NCBI GenBank assembly: GCA_016929905.1
Contig: JAFGHX010000022.1
Span: 17,060-81,059 of the forward strand
DNA: 64,000 bases
Direction of reading: 5' to 3'
Source of the DNA: Kiritimatiellia bacterium
GTDB taxonomy: Bacteria > Verrucomicrobiota > Kiritimatiellia > JAFGHX01
In this document: positions 23,602-33,371 of the stretch, one piece after another
Position numbering within the stretch: position 1 is the first letter of the stretch
How the letters are laid out: each line of letters begins with the position of its first letter
Position numbers and translations under genes: made by a program
Notes under the pieces: model-generated
What the model saw: only the letters and a program-made list of their open reading frames with translations
Database searches by the model: none
Told to the model about the DNA's origin: nothing

Positions 23602-25599
23602 TCAGAACGGCAACTGGATCACGGCATTCTTCAGGAACGTGAAGCCGACCCCCAGGATGGTGATGAGGCCCGCGCCGCAACTGAACCCGGCGGCGAACAC
23701 CGGGATATAGCGGCGCCATTGCTTCCCGAACCGTCTGCGGAAATAGAAATGGCCGAGCAGGGCGCCCAGGAACTGCGGGACGACCGTATGGGGCAGGGTC
23801 TGGTCCATGCCGCGCACGGCGCCGTAGAGGAACAGGGTCGGCAGCGAGAAGCAGCCGAACACGGCGAATCCCAGAATGCCGGCCGCCATGCCTATCGCGA
23901 TGATCGCCGGCTTGAACGCTTCCTCGAAGAGGGAGAACCCGCCCATCGTGGCGGAATACATGATGCATTGGTTCCTGGCCGTGAATTCCCACATCACTTC
24001 CGTGTACGGGAAGCGGGCCGAGGGGATCGGGCCCATCCCCCAGATGAAGTTGGCGAAGAAGATCGACCCGATCAGGATGATCGGCATCAGGAATATCTGG
24101 GCCTTCCAGATGCTCTTGAAACTCGTGCCCGTCAGCTCCGCCTGACGGTACTGCACGGCGAAGGTCTGGATCTCGGGTTGCGGTGTCGGCACGAACCAGA
24201 TGGCCGCACCCCTGTAGCCGCAGAGGATGCGGGCGGCTTCCATGACCATGGGCACGTGCACCGTCTGCCCCACCATGCCTTCGAGCCGGACCCGGACGTA
24301 CGTCATGATCGGGGCGTACCCAAAACCGATGACGGCGAACATGATCAGCGCGCCCCCGTGCCAGTCGAGCAGCCAGCCGGAGACGAGGATATAGGAGCCG
24401 GTACTCAGGACGTAGGCCAGCACCACCCACACCATGGGAATATCGCCCCGTTCCTGCATGGCCCGCTTGCGGGCGGCGCGGGCCTCCGCGCTCGCGGCCG
24501 TGCGGTCTTCCTCGCGCCGGCGCTGCCGCAGACGCCTGACCACCTGGAAGATGCCGGCCCCCGCGATGGCGAAGGCCAATCCCATCGAGAAACTGAAGTA
24601 GAAATCGACCCGGTTCTTGAAGAGGGTTTCGATGGTCGAGTCGCCGAGCACCCAGCCGGGCAGCGCGCCGCAGCGCTGGAGGATGGGGTTGAGCGCGAAC
24701 GTGAACAGCAGCCCGAAGAAGCTGCCGACCATCGCGCCGAACGGCATGACCATTCCGAACACCACGTGTCCGAGGTCGAAGGACAGGCCCGTGGCGACGG
24801 CGGGCAGGAACGAACCCGTCCGCCGGGTCCAGTCCAGGAACGGGATGGGGAACATCATCAGCGGTTCCTTCAGGAAGGCGCCGGAAATCGTGGGCAGGCC
24901 GAGATAGAAGAAGCCGAACAGCATGCCGATTCCCGCCCCCATCGAGAACACGCGCCAGCGCCAGGACTTGCCCGTCTCCTTGCTCTCCGTCTCCTCGGCT
25001 CCTTCCGCCAGCGCCAGGATGCCCTGCGCGCCGACCGGCGCCATGGGGAAGGGCAGCTTCTCGATATCGCTGGTGATATGGAACAGCCCGTAGCCCAGGA
25101 TGAGCTGGTTCAGCCGCCCCACCAGGACTCCGAACACGATCAGCCCGATCGGCATCAGCCACGCCGTCTGGAAGAACGTGCGCCGCTCCAGAATCTCCGG
25201 GTCCTGCGGGGCGAACCAGGGCGGGAGATGCTCGGCGATGCCCGCGGCCTTGGCGGCATTGCTTTGCACGAGGAACTGGTTCCACAGCAGGCCCGAGAAC
25301 GGAACGGCCATCACGGCCGAGGCCAGGTAGAACAGAACGTACAGTTCCGCCCGGCTCAGCGACTGGTGCGCGCGCCGCGCCGCTTCCAGGAACAGGATGA
25401 CCGTCACCCACTGCGCGGCGGACCCGATGCCCTGGCCCGCCAGCAGGCTCATATACATCGCGCCCGGCACCATGACCAGCCCGACGAAGATGGCGCCCAT
25501 GAGCGACCGGATGTTGAACCCGTCCTCGAAGGCGGTGGGCACCTCCATCATCGCGCGGAATTCTTCGAGCTCCGCGTCAGCCTGTCGTGTCCTGGGCAT
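23602..25599 (-). CDS. OPT-like polytopic transporter
   Basis: 665 residues with at least 12 hydrophobic helices. The N-terminal GFNIRSLMGAIFVGLVMVPGAMYMSLLAGQGIGSAAQW (as GAIFVGLVMVPGAMYM then SLLAGQGIGSAAQW) and the FPMAPVGAQGI segment resemble the oligopeptide transporter (OPT) superfamily and its PVC relatives (DUF6785/DUF6784-type). OPT proteins import peptides or metal-chelate complexes as secondary carriers. It overlaps the giant permease by 23 nt and is followed by a LolD-type ATPase after 10 nt, so a secondary carrier is co-expressed with ABC parts. The substrate cannot be deduced. Confidence 0.7.
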   Translation of the reverse strand: MPRTRQADAELEEFRAMMEVPTAFEDGFNIRSLMGAIFVGLVMVPGAMYMSLLAGQGIGSAAQWVTVILFLEAARRAHQSLSRAELYVLFYLASAVMAVPFSGLLWNQFLVQSNAAKAAGIAEHLPPWFAPQDPEILERRTFFQTAWLMPIGLIVFGVLVGRLNQLILGYGLFHITSDIEKLPFPMAPVGAQGILALAEGAEETESKETGKSWRWRVFSMGAGIGMLFGFFYLGLPTISGAFLKEPLMMFPIPFLDWTRRTGSFLPAVATGLSFDLGHVVFGMVMPFGAMVGSFFGLLFTFALNPILQRCGALPGWVLGDSTIETLFKNRVDFYFSFSMGLAFAIAGAGIFQVVRRLRQRRREEDRTAASAEARAARKRAMQERGDIPMVWVVLAYVLSTGSYILVSGWLLDWHGGALIMFAVIGFGYAPIMTYVRVRLEGMVGQTVHVPMVMEAARILCGYRGAAIWFVPTPQPEIQTFAVQYRQAELTGTSFKSIWKAQIFLMPIILIGSIFFANFIWGMGPIPSARFPYTEVMWEFTARNQCIMYSATMGGFSLFEEAFKPAIIAIGMAAGILGFAVFGCFSLPTLFLYGAVRGMDQTLPHTVVPQFLGALLGHFYFRRRFGKQWRRYIPVFAAGFSCGAGLITILGVGFTFLKNAVIQLPF

Positions 25600-28500
25600 G
25601 TCGCGATTCGCCTTCCTCTCTACGCCGCCGGCCCAGCACCTCGAGCGTGCGGCGCCGGTACATCTCCATGGTTTCCGCCGGCAGCGAGCGCCAGATCAGG
25701 AACTGGCGCCTGAGATCGCTGATGAACGGGCGGTTCGTCCGCTGCCAGTCGCCACGGGTCCCGCTCAGCCGCCGGAGCACCACGCGCACCTCGTCGACCC
25801 CTTCGATTTCGCTCGGGAGGCTGGTCAGCAGGAACGTCTGGGTCACGCCCAGGTCGAACGGGGCCAGCGCCAACTTGCTTTCCAGGTGCAGGGACCGTCC
25901 TTCGGCCCGGATTCGGGTGTTCTCGGCCAGGAAAAGGCCGAGCGAGCAATCGCTGAAGTTGTCGAAGTGTTCGCGGATGAAACTGATCACGCCGGTAATG
26001 TCGTATTCGCTTACGGTGAACGGGAACACGAATTCCCAGTTGTCGCCGTCGGGCTTGGGCAAAGCCCAGGCCCGGGCCACGCCCGGGTTCGCGCTGCGCG
26101 AACCGCGCAGGGCCGGGTAGACGGTGCTGAGCAGCACGGTCGCCATGACGGTGAGGATGGCGAAGATGGCGTTGGTCGAAGAATAGTTCATCTCCGGCAC
26201 GTTGATCCCGACGACGGCCGAGAGCCACGCCGTGAGCCGGCCGACAAGCTGCGCCAGGATATAGCCGCCCAGCCCCCCCAGCACGGCATAGACGGAAGCC
26301 TCCGCGAAGAACAGCATGCCGATGTGCGCGGGTGCGAGCCCGAGCGCGCTGAACGAGTAGATTTCCTTTTCCCGGTCCGCCACGGAACCGAGCATCGTGC
26401 CGAAGACGATCAGCCCGCCCAGCACGATGGGAATGATCAGATTCGTCGCGCCCGTGGTCGCGAACAGCGTCGTGAAGAAGAACCGGTAGATCCCGTCGCT
26501 CAGCGTGGCATAGACCGGCGCCGGCGAGACGCGCGCGAGGCGCTGGGCCAGTGCCTCGACATCCGCGTTTTCGGCCGGATACACGCTGAGCGCGACCAGG
26601 CTGCCGCCCAGCGCCCGTGCGTTGGCCTCGTCGATGACGGCGATCTGGTTGGCGCTGTAGTAGGGCAGGAAGGCGGAGTCCGTCTGCAGGTTTGCTTGCT
26701 CGCGCAGGTCTGCCTCGGTCGTCGTGCCCTGTGGGCGCCGTTCCATCGCGAGGCTCTCGTCGCCGAAATCCACGGGGAAGATCGGCGCCTCGTCGATCTG
26801 CTGGAATCGGGTCAGCCCTTCCACGTCCAACTTGCCGGCGAAGGTGAACAGCCGGCCGCGGATCAGCACGCGCTCGCCCTCGCGCACGGCGAGCGCATCC
26901 GCCAGGGCCGGGGGCAGGAAAACGGCATGCGGCCCGATCGGCTCCGCGCCGGGCGTGGCGGGCAGGCAAGCCTTGAGTGCGGGTTGGCCGGCGAGGTCGG
27001 CGTTCGCCAGGCCCACGAGCGCGCGGACCTGCGCCGTGCGCGAGCCGTCCTGCCGCACGATGAGCAGGTTGAACGTTTCGGCCTCCGCCGCCGAGCGGGC
27101 CGCCACCCAGCGCCGCTCGGTCACGACGCCTGCCTCCCGCGCCATGTGGCGCACGAGGTCGCCGAGCTGTTCGGGCACAGCCTGCCACAGGGCGTGGTGC
27201 ACGAAGAGGCAGCGCCGCGTCTGCGCCGCGCCGACGCTGCGCCGCAGAAGGCCCTGTTGCGCGTCGAAACTGGCGAAACTCAGGATGCTGAACGTGAGCA
27301 GCACAACGGTCACCGTCGTGAACACCGTCCGCATCGGCCGGCGCCGCATCGTGCTGATGCCCATGCTCACCGCCGCCATCACCGTGCTGAACCGCGAGAC
27401 GTCGGCGGTATGCACCGTGGCTTCCAAACCCTGGACCCGCTTGATCTCCGACTGGAACCGGCCGAGCAGGATGAAGATGACGATGCTGGAGAGAATCACG
27501 ATCACGAATGCCAGGAAGATGACGATCGGCTCCGTGGCGACCGCGAAGGCCGGGTGCACGTTGTACAGGACGAGGAAGGTGAGAAAGAAGAACAGCGCGT
27601 ACCAGCCGATCTGCCGGTAGATATGCGGCGTGCCGATCAGCAGCCGTTCCAGGGCATAGGCGAACGGAATGGTCAGCAGCAGCAGAATGACGACCGCCTT
27701 GACCAGGTCGTTCATGGCGGCCAGCAGCGGCGCGTACACGCGGCGGCTGAGCAGGCGCGAGATGCCGAGTTCCGCCAGGCGGGCGGCGGTCGTGCCGGCC
27801 GCCTCGGCGCGTTCCAGCGCGGAGCGCGCGAGGCCCTGGAGCCAGTCGAGCGAATCGTTCGTCACGCGGCGCGCGCGCAGCACGTCGAGCCGTTGCTCGT
27901 TCAGGGCGCACAGGTCCTCCGCCGTACGCCGTTCGGTGGCCGGTGTGCGCCACGGCTCGCCCACCGCAAGCCCGGCGCCGGCCGGTTGCTCCGGCGTCGC
28001 CTGCAGCAGGGCCAGGCCGAACCGGTTCACCAGCTTCACGCCCCGCGCCGCGTGCGGGACGAAGAACGTGACGGTGCCGTCCGTCTCCTGGGCAAAGAAC
28101 TCCTCCTTCCGAAACAGCCCGTCACTGGCGGCATTGAGGACCAGCGTTTGGGCCTCCGCAAAGTCCGGGGGGGCCAGCGCCGTCACCGTGTGGTGCACGC
28201 ACTGGAACAGCTTGACCTGGCTCAGTTCAGGGATCCGGCTGTTCACGTGGTCCATTCGGCCGGCCGAATCGAACAGCGCGCAACACCAGGAATCCAGACC
28301 GCGCGGGTTGGGCAGCGGACCGGTGGCGAAGATTCCGGTCTGGTCCGCTACGTAACGCACCGCCGTATCGAAGCCCGGCACGCTCGAGCCGCCGCCGTGG
28401 CACAGGAATGCGCCGCGCGCCGGCCGATCGCCCATCACGCCGCTGGGGTTCTGCATCGTCACACGGTTGCCCGTCAGTCGACCGCGCCCCCATTCGGGTT

Positions 28501-30457
28501 CCTGAAACGAGGCCGTCGGCCGGATCCTCGGCCGCAGGGAAAAGGCCGGGTCCGAGGCTGCCGCCCGGATGAGCGGAATGCAGTCGGCGGCGAACAGGCC
28601 GATTTTCGCCATGTCGATGCGGCCCGGCTCGTCGTGCGGATGACCCGCGAACGGGAGCGCGTCGTGGCAGGTCGCCAGGCGCAGCCCGTAGATGCCGAAC
28701 CGGCTCGCGACCTGGCCGCCGTGCAGTATGTCGGCCGGGAAGAAGACGGGCGGCCCGATCTGAACCCGCGTCGTCTCCGGTTCGACGAGCCGGAGCCATT
28801 CCTTGATGCGCTGCAGCGGCGACACGGGCTGTTCCGGCGGCTCGTCCACGTGGGCCGGCGGCACGACGGTCTCCGGTTCCATGTACTGCAGCAGGCCGCC
28901 GCCCTCGCCGCGCAGCCGTGCGACCAGATCGGAGAACGCCGCGAAGACGCCCACGTAGAACCCCACGTTGTTGTACTCGCCGCCCGGCAGCACGTTCTCG
29001 TTGTGGGCCGTCCCCCAGCGCGGGCCGCGGTCGCTCAGGTCCAGCGTCAGATGCAGCACGATGGCTTTGTCGGCGGTCAGGTCGCCGATCTGCCGGCAGA
29101 CGCGCCTGTGCGCGATCAGTACGGCCAGCTCCTCGCGCCGGCCGGTCAGGGCGGCATGGATCGACTCGCGCACCTTCGCCAGGCACGGCTCGACTTCGGG
29201 GACGACGACCTTCTTGAACAGGGCCCGCCGCAACGCGTGCCAGGCGGCCTCTTCCTCCTCCAGCGCGCGCTGCCGGCCGGCAGCCTCGGCATCGCCCGTC
29301 TGGCCCGCGGCCTGCGCCGTGCGCAGACGCAGAGCGCGCAGTGCGGTCTGAACGTCTTCGGTCTGATACCGCGCCTCTTCCCGCAACAGGTCCAGGGCGC
29401 GCCGCTCGAACGTGGTGCGCGGGGCGAAGGCCTGTTCCCCGCGCAGCGCGCTCTGCACCTGCGCCAGAAACGCGTCTTCGTCTTCGTGCTCCGCGATGAA
29501 CCGAGCGTGTGTGCGCTGGTAGGTTTGCCAGCCCGCGTTGCGCACGATGGCCGAGTACAGCGCGCAGGAGCCGGCCAGGCACCGCGCCTCCCCGTCAAGG
29601 AAGGCGAGCAGAACCGAGCGCCGCGGCGGCTGCTTGTGCAGCGTCTCGGCCAGTTGGAGCAGCGCCGCGCAATTTGCCGCCCCGCGCGCCCCGCGCACCA
29701 GGAACGGGACCTCGCCGAACGTGTCCAGCTGCGCGGCGAAGACCATGACCTCCTCGGCCTTGAGCGAGAACTCCGGCGCCGTGCCTGGGATCCAGGCCAG
29801 GACATTGCGGGCCGTGCGCCGGCTCCACGCCGAGCGCGCGAATACCGTCGCCTCCTTCGGCGAATCGAGGAGCCCGCAGCGCGCCGCGTCGGCCTGTGTG
29901 ACATAGAAACGGGGAAAGTCCGAGCTGATCGATTCGAACCGCCGGACCTGCAGCGGCGTGGCGCCCGTCTCCACAAAGATGACGGCCTTGGCGCCCATCG
30001 CGAATGCGTCACGCCACCGGCGCGCCTGCGCGTAGTCCAGCACCACGATCCGGTCGCGCGCGCTTTCCGGCCCGTACGATTCCGGCCGGCCGTCGCCCGC
30101 GTACAGGGTCCTGCCCCGGATGGGGCGGCCGCCGGTCGTGGGCGCCTGCCACTGATTGGCGCGCAGCCCGTGCAGCGGGACCCGGACTCCATCCACGTCG
30201 AGATAAGCGTCCACCGCCATCTGCGGCACGAAGAAGGGTTGAACGATGACGGTCTCGATCCCAATCGCGCGAAGCCGTTCCGCCACGTAGCCGGCCGCGG
30301 CCTCCGCTTCCGGCGTACCGCTCACGCGGTGCGGCGCCTTGCACAGCGCCGTCGCATCGGCAAGAAACCGCGCGGAGTCGAGCGGCGCCGCCGCGAGCGG
30401 ACGGCCCGGCCCGGCCAGAGCGGTCATCGCCGCCAGAATTGGAAGAGCGCGTCTCAC
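25577..30457 (-). CDS. Giant FtsX/MacB-type permease with a degenerate M28 peptidase domain
   Basis: 1626 residues from a GTG start that overlaps the upstream ATPase by GTGA. Signal peptide, residues 1-24. Residues 30-310 have the M28 aminopeptidase layout with a PA-like insert (about 110-200, GAKAVIFVETG). The metal sites are altered: HxD is QLD (243-245), the GAxDD motif is GAANC (259-263) and GEE is GEA (289-291), so zinc catalysis is unlikely. A long extracytoplasmic region follows to about 920. Then come helices and two FtsX cores, the second with GSVADREKEIYSFSALGLAP and VYAVLGGLGGYILAQLVGRL. It ends inside the OPT-like gene (23-nt overlap). It is likely a sensor or substrate-binding permease in an envelope ABC system. 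Confidence 0.78.
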   Translation of the reverse strand: MRRALPILAAMTALAGPGRPLAAAPLDSARFLADATALCKAPHRVSGTPEAEAAAGYVAERLRAIGIETVIVQPFFVPQMAVDAYLDVDGVRVPLHGLRANQWQAPTTGGRPIRGRTLYAGDGRPESYGPESARDRIVVLDYAQARRWRDAFAMGAKAVIFVETGATPLQVRRFESISSDFPRFYVTQADAARCGLLDSPKEATVFARSAWSRRTARNVLAWIPGTAPEFSLKAEEVMVFAAQLDTFGEVPFLVRGARGAANCAALLQLAETLHKQPPRRSVLLAFLDGEARCLAGSCALYSAIVRNAGWQTYQRTHARFIAEHEDEDAFLAQVQSALRGEQAFAPRTTFERRALDLLREEARYQTEDVQTALRALRLRTAQAAGQTGDAEAAGRQRALEEEEAAWHALRRALFKKVVVPEVEPCLAKVRESIHAALTGRREELAVLIAHRRVCRQIGDLTADKAIVLHLTLDLSDRGPRWGTAHNENVLPGGEYNNVGFYVGVFAAFSDLVARLRGEGGGLLQYMEPETVVPPAHVDEPPEQPVSPLQRIKEWLRLVEPETTRVQIGPPVFFPADILHGGQVASRFGIYGLRLATCHDALPFAGHPHDEPGRIDMAKIGLFAADCIPLIRAAASDPAFSLRPRIRPTASFQEPEWGRGRLTGNRVTMQNPSGVMGDRPARGAFLCHGGGSSVPGFDTAVRYVADQTGIFATGPLPNPRGLDSWCCALFDSAGRMDHVNSRIPELSQVKLFQCVHHTVTALAPPDFAEAQTLVLNAASDGLFRKEEFFAQETDGTVTFFVPHAARGVKLVNRFGLALLQATPEQPAGAGLAVGEPWRTPATERRTAEDLCALNEQRLDVLRARRVTNDSLDWLQGLARSALERAEAAGTTAARLAELGISRLLSRRVYAPLLAAMNDLVKAVVILLLLTIPFAYALERLLIGTPHIYRQIGWYALFFFLTFLVLYNVHPAFAVATEPIVIFLAFVIVILSSIVIFILLGRFQSEIKRVQGLEATVHTADVSRFSTVMAAVSMGISTMRRRPMRTVFTTVTVVLLTFSILSFASFDAQQGLLRRSVGAAQTRRCLFVHHALWQAVPEQLGDLVRHMAREAGVVTERRWVAARSAAEAETFNLLIVRQDGSRTAQVRALVGLANADLAGQPALKACLPATPGAEPIGPHAVFLPPALADALAVREGERVLIRGRLFTFAGKLDVEGLTRFQQIDEAPIFPVDFGDESLAMERRPQGTTTEADLREQANLQTDSAFLPYYSANQIAVIDEANARALGGSLVALSVYPAENADVEALAQRLARVSPAPVYATLSDGIYRFFFTTLFATTGATNLIIPIVLGGLIVFGTMLGSVADREKEIYSFSALGLAPAHIGMLFFAEASVYAVLGGLGGYILAQLVGRLTAWLSAVVGINVPEMNYSSTNAIFAILTVMATVLLSTVYPALRGSRSANPGVARAWALPKPDGDNWEFVFPFTVSEYDITGVISFIREHFDNFSDCSLGLFLAENTRIRAEGRSLHLESKLALAPFDLGVTQTFLLTSLPSEIEGVDEVRVVLRRLSGTRGDWQRTNRPFISDLRRQFLIWRSLPAETMEMYRRRTLEVLGRRRREEGESRHAQDTTG

Positions 30458-31239
30458 TCGGTCTCCCCGTCGATAGATCCGACTTCGATGGCCACCTCAT
30501 CGCGCCGGCGAATGCGCTCGATGCAGCCGTCGCGGATCCAGATCATGCGGTCGGACACGTCCAGCATCCGGTGGTCGTGCGTGGCGCAGATGATGGTGAC
30601 CCCCTTTTCCTTGTTCAGCCGCATCAGAATGTCCAGGATTTCGCGACCTGTCTTCAGATCGAGATTCGCCGTCGGCTCGTCGCACAGCAGGATGGCAGGA
30701 TTGTTGGCCATGCTCCTTGCGATGGCCACCCGCTGCTGCTGCCCGCCGGACATCTGAACAGGCTTGTGATGCCAGCGGTCCGCCAGGCCGACGACTTGCA
30801 GCAGGGCCATGCCGCGAGCCTGGATTTCCTCCGCCGTGGCGCCGGCAAAGACCATGGGCACGGTGACGTTTTCCAGCGCCGTCATGTAGCGGACGAGATT
30901 GTAGCTCTGGAAGATGTAGCCGATCTTGTGGCAGCGCAGAAACGCCAACTCCACGGCGTTGAGCTGCGCGACATCCACTTCGTCGATGAACACGCGCCCG
31001 GAGGTCGGCGAATCCAGCCCGCCGATCATATTGAAGTAGGTCGTCTTGCCTGAACCGGACGGCCCCATCACGGCGATGAATTCGCCGCGGTGGACCACCG
31101 TATCCACGCCGCGCAGCGCTTCGGTCACGACGGTGCCGATCCGGTAGGCCTTCTTCAGCCGCAACGTGCGGATGATCACCGGCCGCTGCCGGTCATCGCG
31201 CGTTTCGGTTTCTGTTCTGTCCGCGTGCGTTGCGCTCAT
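30454..31239 (-). CDS. ABC transporter ATP-binding protein (LolD/MacB type), second copy
   Basis: 261 residues. Walker A is GPSGSGKTT (59-67), the signature MSGGQQQR, Walker B ILLCDEPTAN and the switch ATHDH. It follows a FtsX-type permease gene after 27 nt and overlaps the giant permease gene by 4 nt, so it probably powers one or both. An N-terminal polar tail (THADRTETETRDDRQ) precedes the core and is not conserved in the family. It is about half identical by eye to the copy at 22845. Confidence 0.93.
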   Translation of the reverse strand: MSATHADRTETETRDDRQRPVIIRTLRLKKAYRIGTVVTEALRGVDTVVHRGEFIAVMGPSGSGKTTYFNMIGGLDSPTSGRVFIDEVDVAQLNAVELAFLRCHKIGYIFQSYNLVRYMTALENVTVPMVFAGATAEEIQARGMALLQVVGLADRWHHKPVQMSGGQQQRVAIARSMANNPAILLCDEPTANLDLKTGREILDILMRLNKEKGVTIICATHDHRMLDVSDRMIWIRDGCIERIRRRDEVAIEVGSIDGETE

Positions 31240-31266
31240 CTGTCTCCACCCTCAACCCTTCCGCGG

Positions 31267-32736
31267 CTACTCCACACGCATGGCCTCCATCGGCACGAGC
31301 CGTGCGGCGACGTAAGCGGGGTAGACCGACGCGACCCCCGCGAGCACGATGCCCGTCAGCAGGGCGACCCCGCCCGTCGTCAACACGTCGTGCACGCTCA
31401 GGACCTGCCAGACGAAGCTGCCGAACTTGAACAGCGCCGACGGCAGCGCCAGCAGCAGCCCGAGCAGGGCGCCGGCCAGCCCGCCGATGACCCCGAGCAG
31501 GCAGGACTCGAGCACGAACAGGGTCATCACGAACGCGTCGGTGGCGCCGAGGCATTTCATGGTCGCGATTTCCCTGAACCGCTCCATCACGGACATGAGC
31601 ATGGCGTTGGCGATGCCCACGACGCACACCACGCATGAGACGACGATGAGCCACACCGTTCGGGGCGAGAAACGCCCGGCGCCTTCGGCGAAGCCGGCGC
31701 TTTCCGCCTCGATCCGGAGCACCTGGGTCCGGGCCAGATGGCGGGTGAAGAACGCCTGCAGCTCATCTCCGTTCATGGGCGCGGTCAGCCCGTGGCGCGC
31801 CAGGCTTTGCTCGAAGAACCGCGCGCCGCGCGCCGCGCGGCAGAGTTGCGACAGGTCCTCCATGTCGACCAGAAGCGGCTTGACGCCGATCCGTTTGGCG
31901 ATGTCGCGCTTGATGCCCGGCTGGCGCAGGATCTCGGTGAGGGCCGTCAGCCGCTGGCTCTCCGCGGCCTGCCGGGAGAGGCTGCCGATGTCCAGCGCCG
32001 TCTTCGTGAAGCCCAGCTCGCGCAACGCGTCGACGAACCCGGCCGGCGGCGCGGCGAGCAAGGCGCCCGCCGATAGGCCGGGGAACCGGTTCCGCAGCGC
32101 GGCCAATGCCGCATCCCGGCCTTCGGCGACGCGCTGCCACAAGGGGATGTGCCCGCGATACGCCTCGAGCAGCCGGCGCAGGCGGGCGAGGTCGCCCGGC
32201 GGCCGGACGGCGGTCATGGCCGCCAGCCGTTCTTCGAACTGGGCGAAGCACGTTTCGTCCAGCAGCCAGTCGAACACATCCTTGTCCTCCACGTTGCCGA
32301 CCAGGCGGTAACGCCGGCCCGGGCTGAGCTCCGCCAGGAAGCGCAGATACGGGGTCGATTGCCGCGCGGTCGCCAGCAGCGCCGAGGCTTGCGGCTCGCT
32401 GAGCGCGCCCCAGCCGGCGACGGACCCCAGCCGCGCGTCGCCGGGCGCGGATTCCGCGGCCAGCCGGAACAAGTCGCGGCGCGAGAGCGGATCGCTGATC
32501 CAGGACAGCCAGCGGCTGAAGACGCGGTAATCCCGCGCCTCCGCGCGCGCGCGTCCGTGCACCGCGTGCCCGATCGTGCTGGCGCTGAGCATGTACATCA
32601 TGAACGCGACCGCAATCGCGATGATCGCCACCGTAATGAACGAGCGGAAGAGCCGGTAGTAAATGCCGTTGAGGCAGATCTCGAACGTCCGGGCAAAGCC
32701 GAGGCGAACCTGCTTTCGTATTCTCAGCTTCTGCAT
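31267..32736 (-). CDS. FtsX/MacB-type permease
   Basis: 489 residues. The N-terminal helix (FITVAIIAIAVAFMMYML) is followed by a large extracytoplasmic domain (about 60-360) and three C-terminal helices (WLIVVSCVVCVVGIANAML; MTLFVLESCLLGVIGGLAGALLGL; ALLTGIVLAGVASVYPAYVAARL). The MSVMERFREIATMKCLGAT motif is the FtsX-family coupling helix. It is the first transporter gene of the cluster and probably pairs with the adjacent ATPase. Confidence 0.88.
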   Translation of the reverse strand: MQKLRIRKQVRLGFARTFEICLNGIYYRLFRSFITVAIIAIAVAFMMYMLSASTIGHAVHGRARAEARDYRVFSRWLSWISDPLSRRDLFRLAAESAPGDARLGSVAGWGALSEPQASALLATARQSTPYLRFLAELSPGRRYRLVGNVEDKDVFDWLLDETCFAQFEERLAAMTAVRPPGDLARLRRLLEAYRGHIPLWQRVAEGRDAALAALRNRFPGLSAGALLAAPPAGFVDALRELGFTKTALDIGSLSRQAAESQRLTALTEILRQPGIKRDIAKRIGVKPLLVDMEDLSQLCRAARGARFFEQSLARHGLTAPMNGDELQAFFTRHLARTQVLRIEAESAGFAEGAGRFSPRTVWLIVVSCVVCVVGIANAMLMSVMERFREIATMKCLGATDAFVMTLFVLESCLLGVIGGLAGALLGLLLALPSALFKFGSFVWQVLSVHDVLTTGGVALLTGIVLAGVASVYPAYVAARLVPMEAMRVE

Positions 32737-32785
32737 GACGCATGCTCCTGCTCACCAAGCGCCGACCGCCCGAGGCGGGGGGCGG

Positions 32786-32892
32786 ACCACGAATGAACAC
32801 GAATAGACACGAATCGCCGCACACCCGTCAGAACCGCGCGCAAGTCGGCGTTTTTCCGTTGGAAATTCGTGCGAGTGCATGTTCATTCGTGG
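32786..32892. repeat. Inverted pair of CACGAATGAA-type 10-bp arrays
   Basis: Array 1 (32786-32816) has three units of CACGAATGAA, CACGAATAGA and CACGAATCGC. Its inverse (32865-32892) lies about 48 nt away. The pair fills the 146-nt gap between the permease and the PqqD-like gene. The second array supplies the last codons and the TGA of the PqqD-like protein. Confidence 0.8.
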
Positions 32893-33305
32893 GTCCCACG
32901 TCCGTTCGCACAGGGCCCGGGCGCCGGCACAACGGCCGCGATGGCCCCGCGCTGCAGCAGGCCCTGCAGGAACGGGATGACCGAGAGCCTGGCCTCGTGG
33001 AAGGTGAGCGCGTGGGCCGTCCTCAACTCCTCAATCAGGTCGCGAACCGTGCGGCGGCCGTCGCACCGGGTGAAGAGGTGTGTGCCGAGCGCGTCGAGTT
33101 CAATCGTCCGTTCGCCGGCGAAGGGGATGAGCCAGGCGAGCAGGGCATAGCGCCCGCGCGGTTTCTTCAAGGGGACGGAGAGGATCGTGCCCGATCCGAC
33201 ATCGCGCCGGCGCACGCTCCCGTTCTGGACTGGCACGGTCGCGTACAGCTCGGCGATGTCGAGCTGCTCGAGTCTGCGGGCGTCCTGGATTGTGCGCCGG
33301 CTCAC
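32883..33305 (-). CDS. PqqD-like protein (RiPP-recognition-element fold)
   Basis: 140 residues from a GTG start at 33305. ELDALGTHLFTRCDGRRTVRDLIEEL and the following helix resemble the PqqD/RRE winged-helix domain, a 90-residue fold that in known systems binds leader peptides of ribosomally made peptides. The family also contains PqqD-like proteins without a maturase. No radical SAM enzyme or precursor peptide is visible nearby. It opens a transport cluster together with a Cys-rich protein. Its last residues come from the 10-bp repeat array. Confidence 0.6.
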   Translation of the reverse strand: MSRRTIQDARRLEQLDIAELYATVPVQNGSVRRRDVGSGTILSVPLKKPRGRYALLAWLIPFAGERTIELDALGTHLFTRCDGRRTVRDLIEELRTAHALTFHEARLSVIPFLQGLLQRGAIAAVVPAPGPCANGRGTHE

Positions 33306-33371
33306 GGCAAGAGCGCTCCTTCACGGCTCGAAACGCGGCGATTATTTCAGCTTCGCTCGGAGCAGGCAAGT

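Noticed and set aside
25397..30757. A 1786-codon open frame on the plus strand
   Set aside because: It is antisense to the giant permease over its whole length. In GC-rich DNA such frames are common; it has no family motif and no ribosome site, and the sense frame has clear domains.
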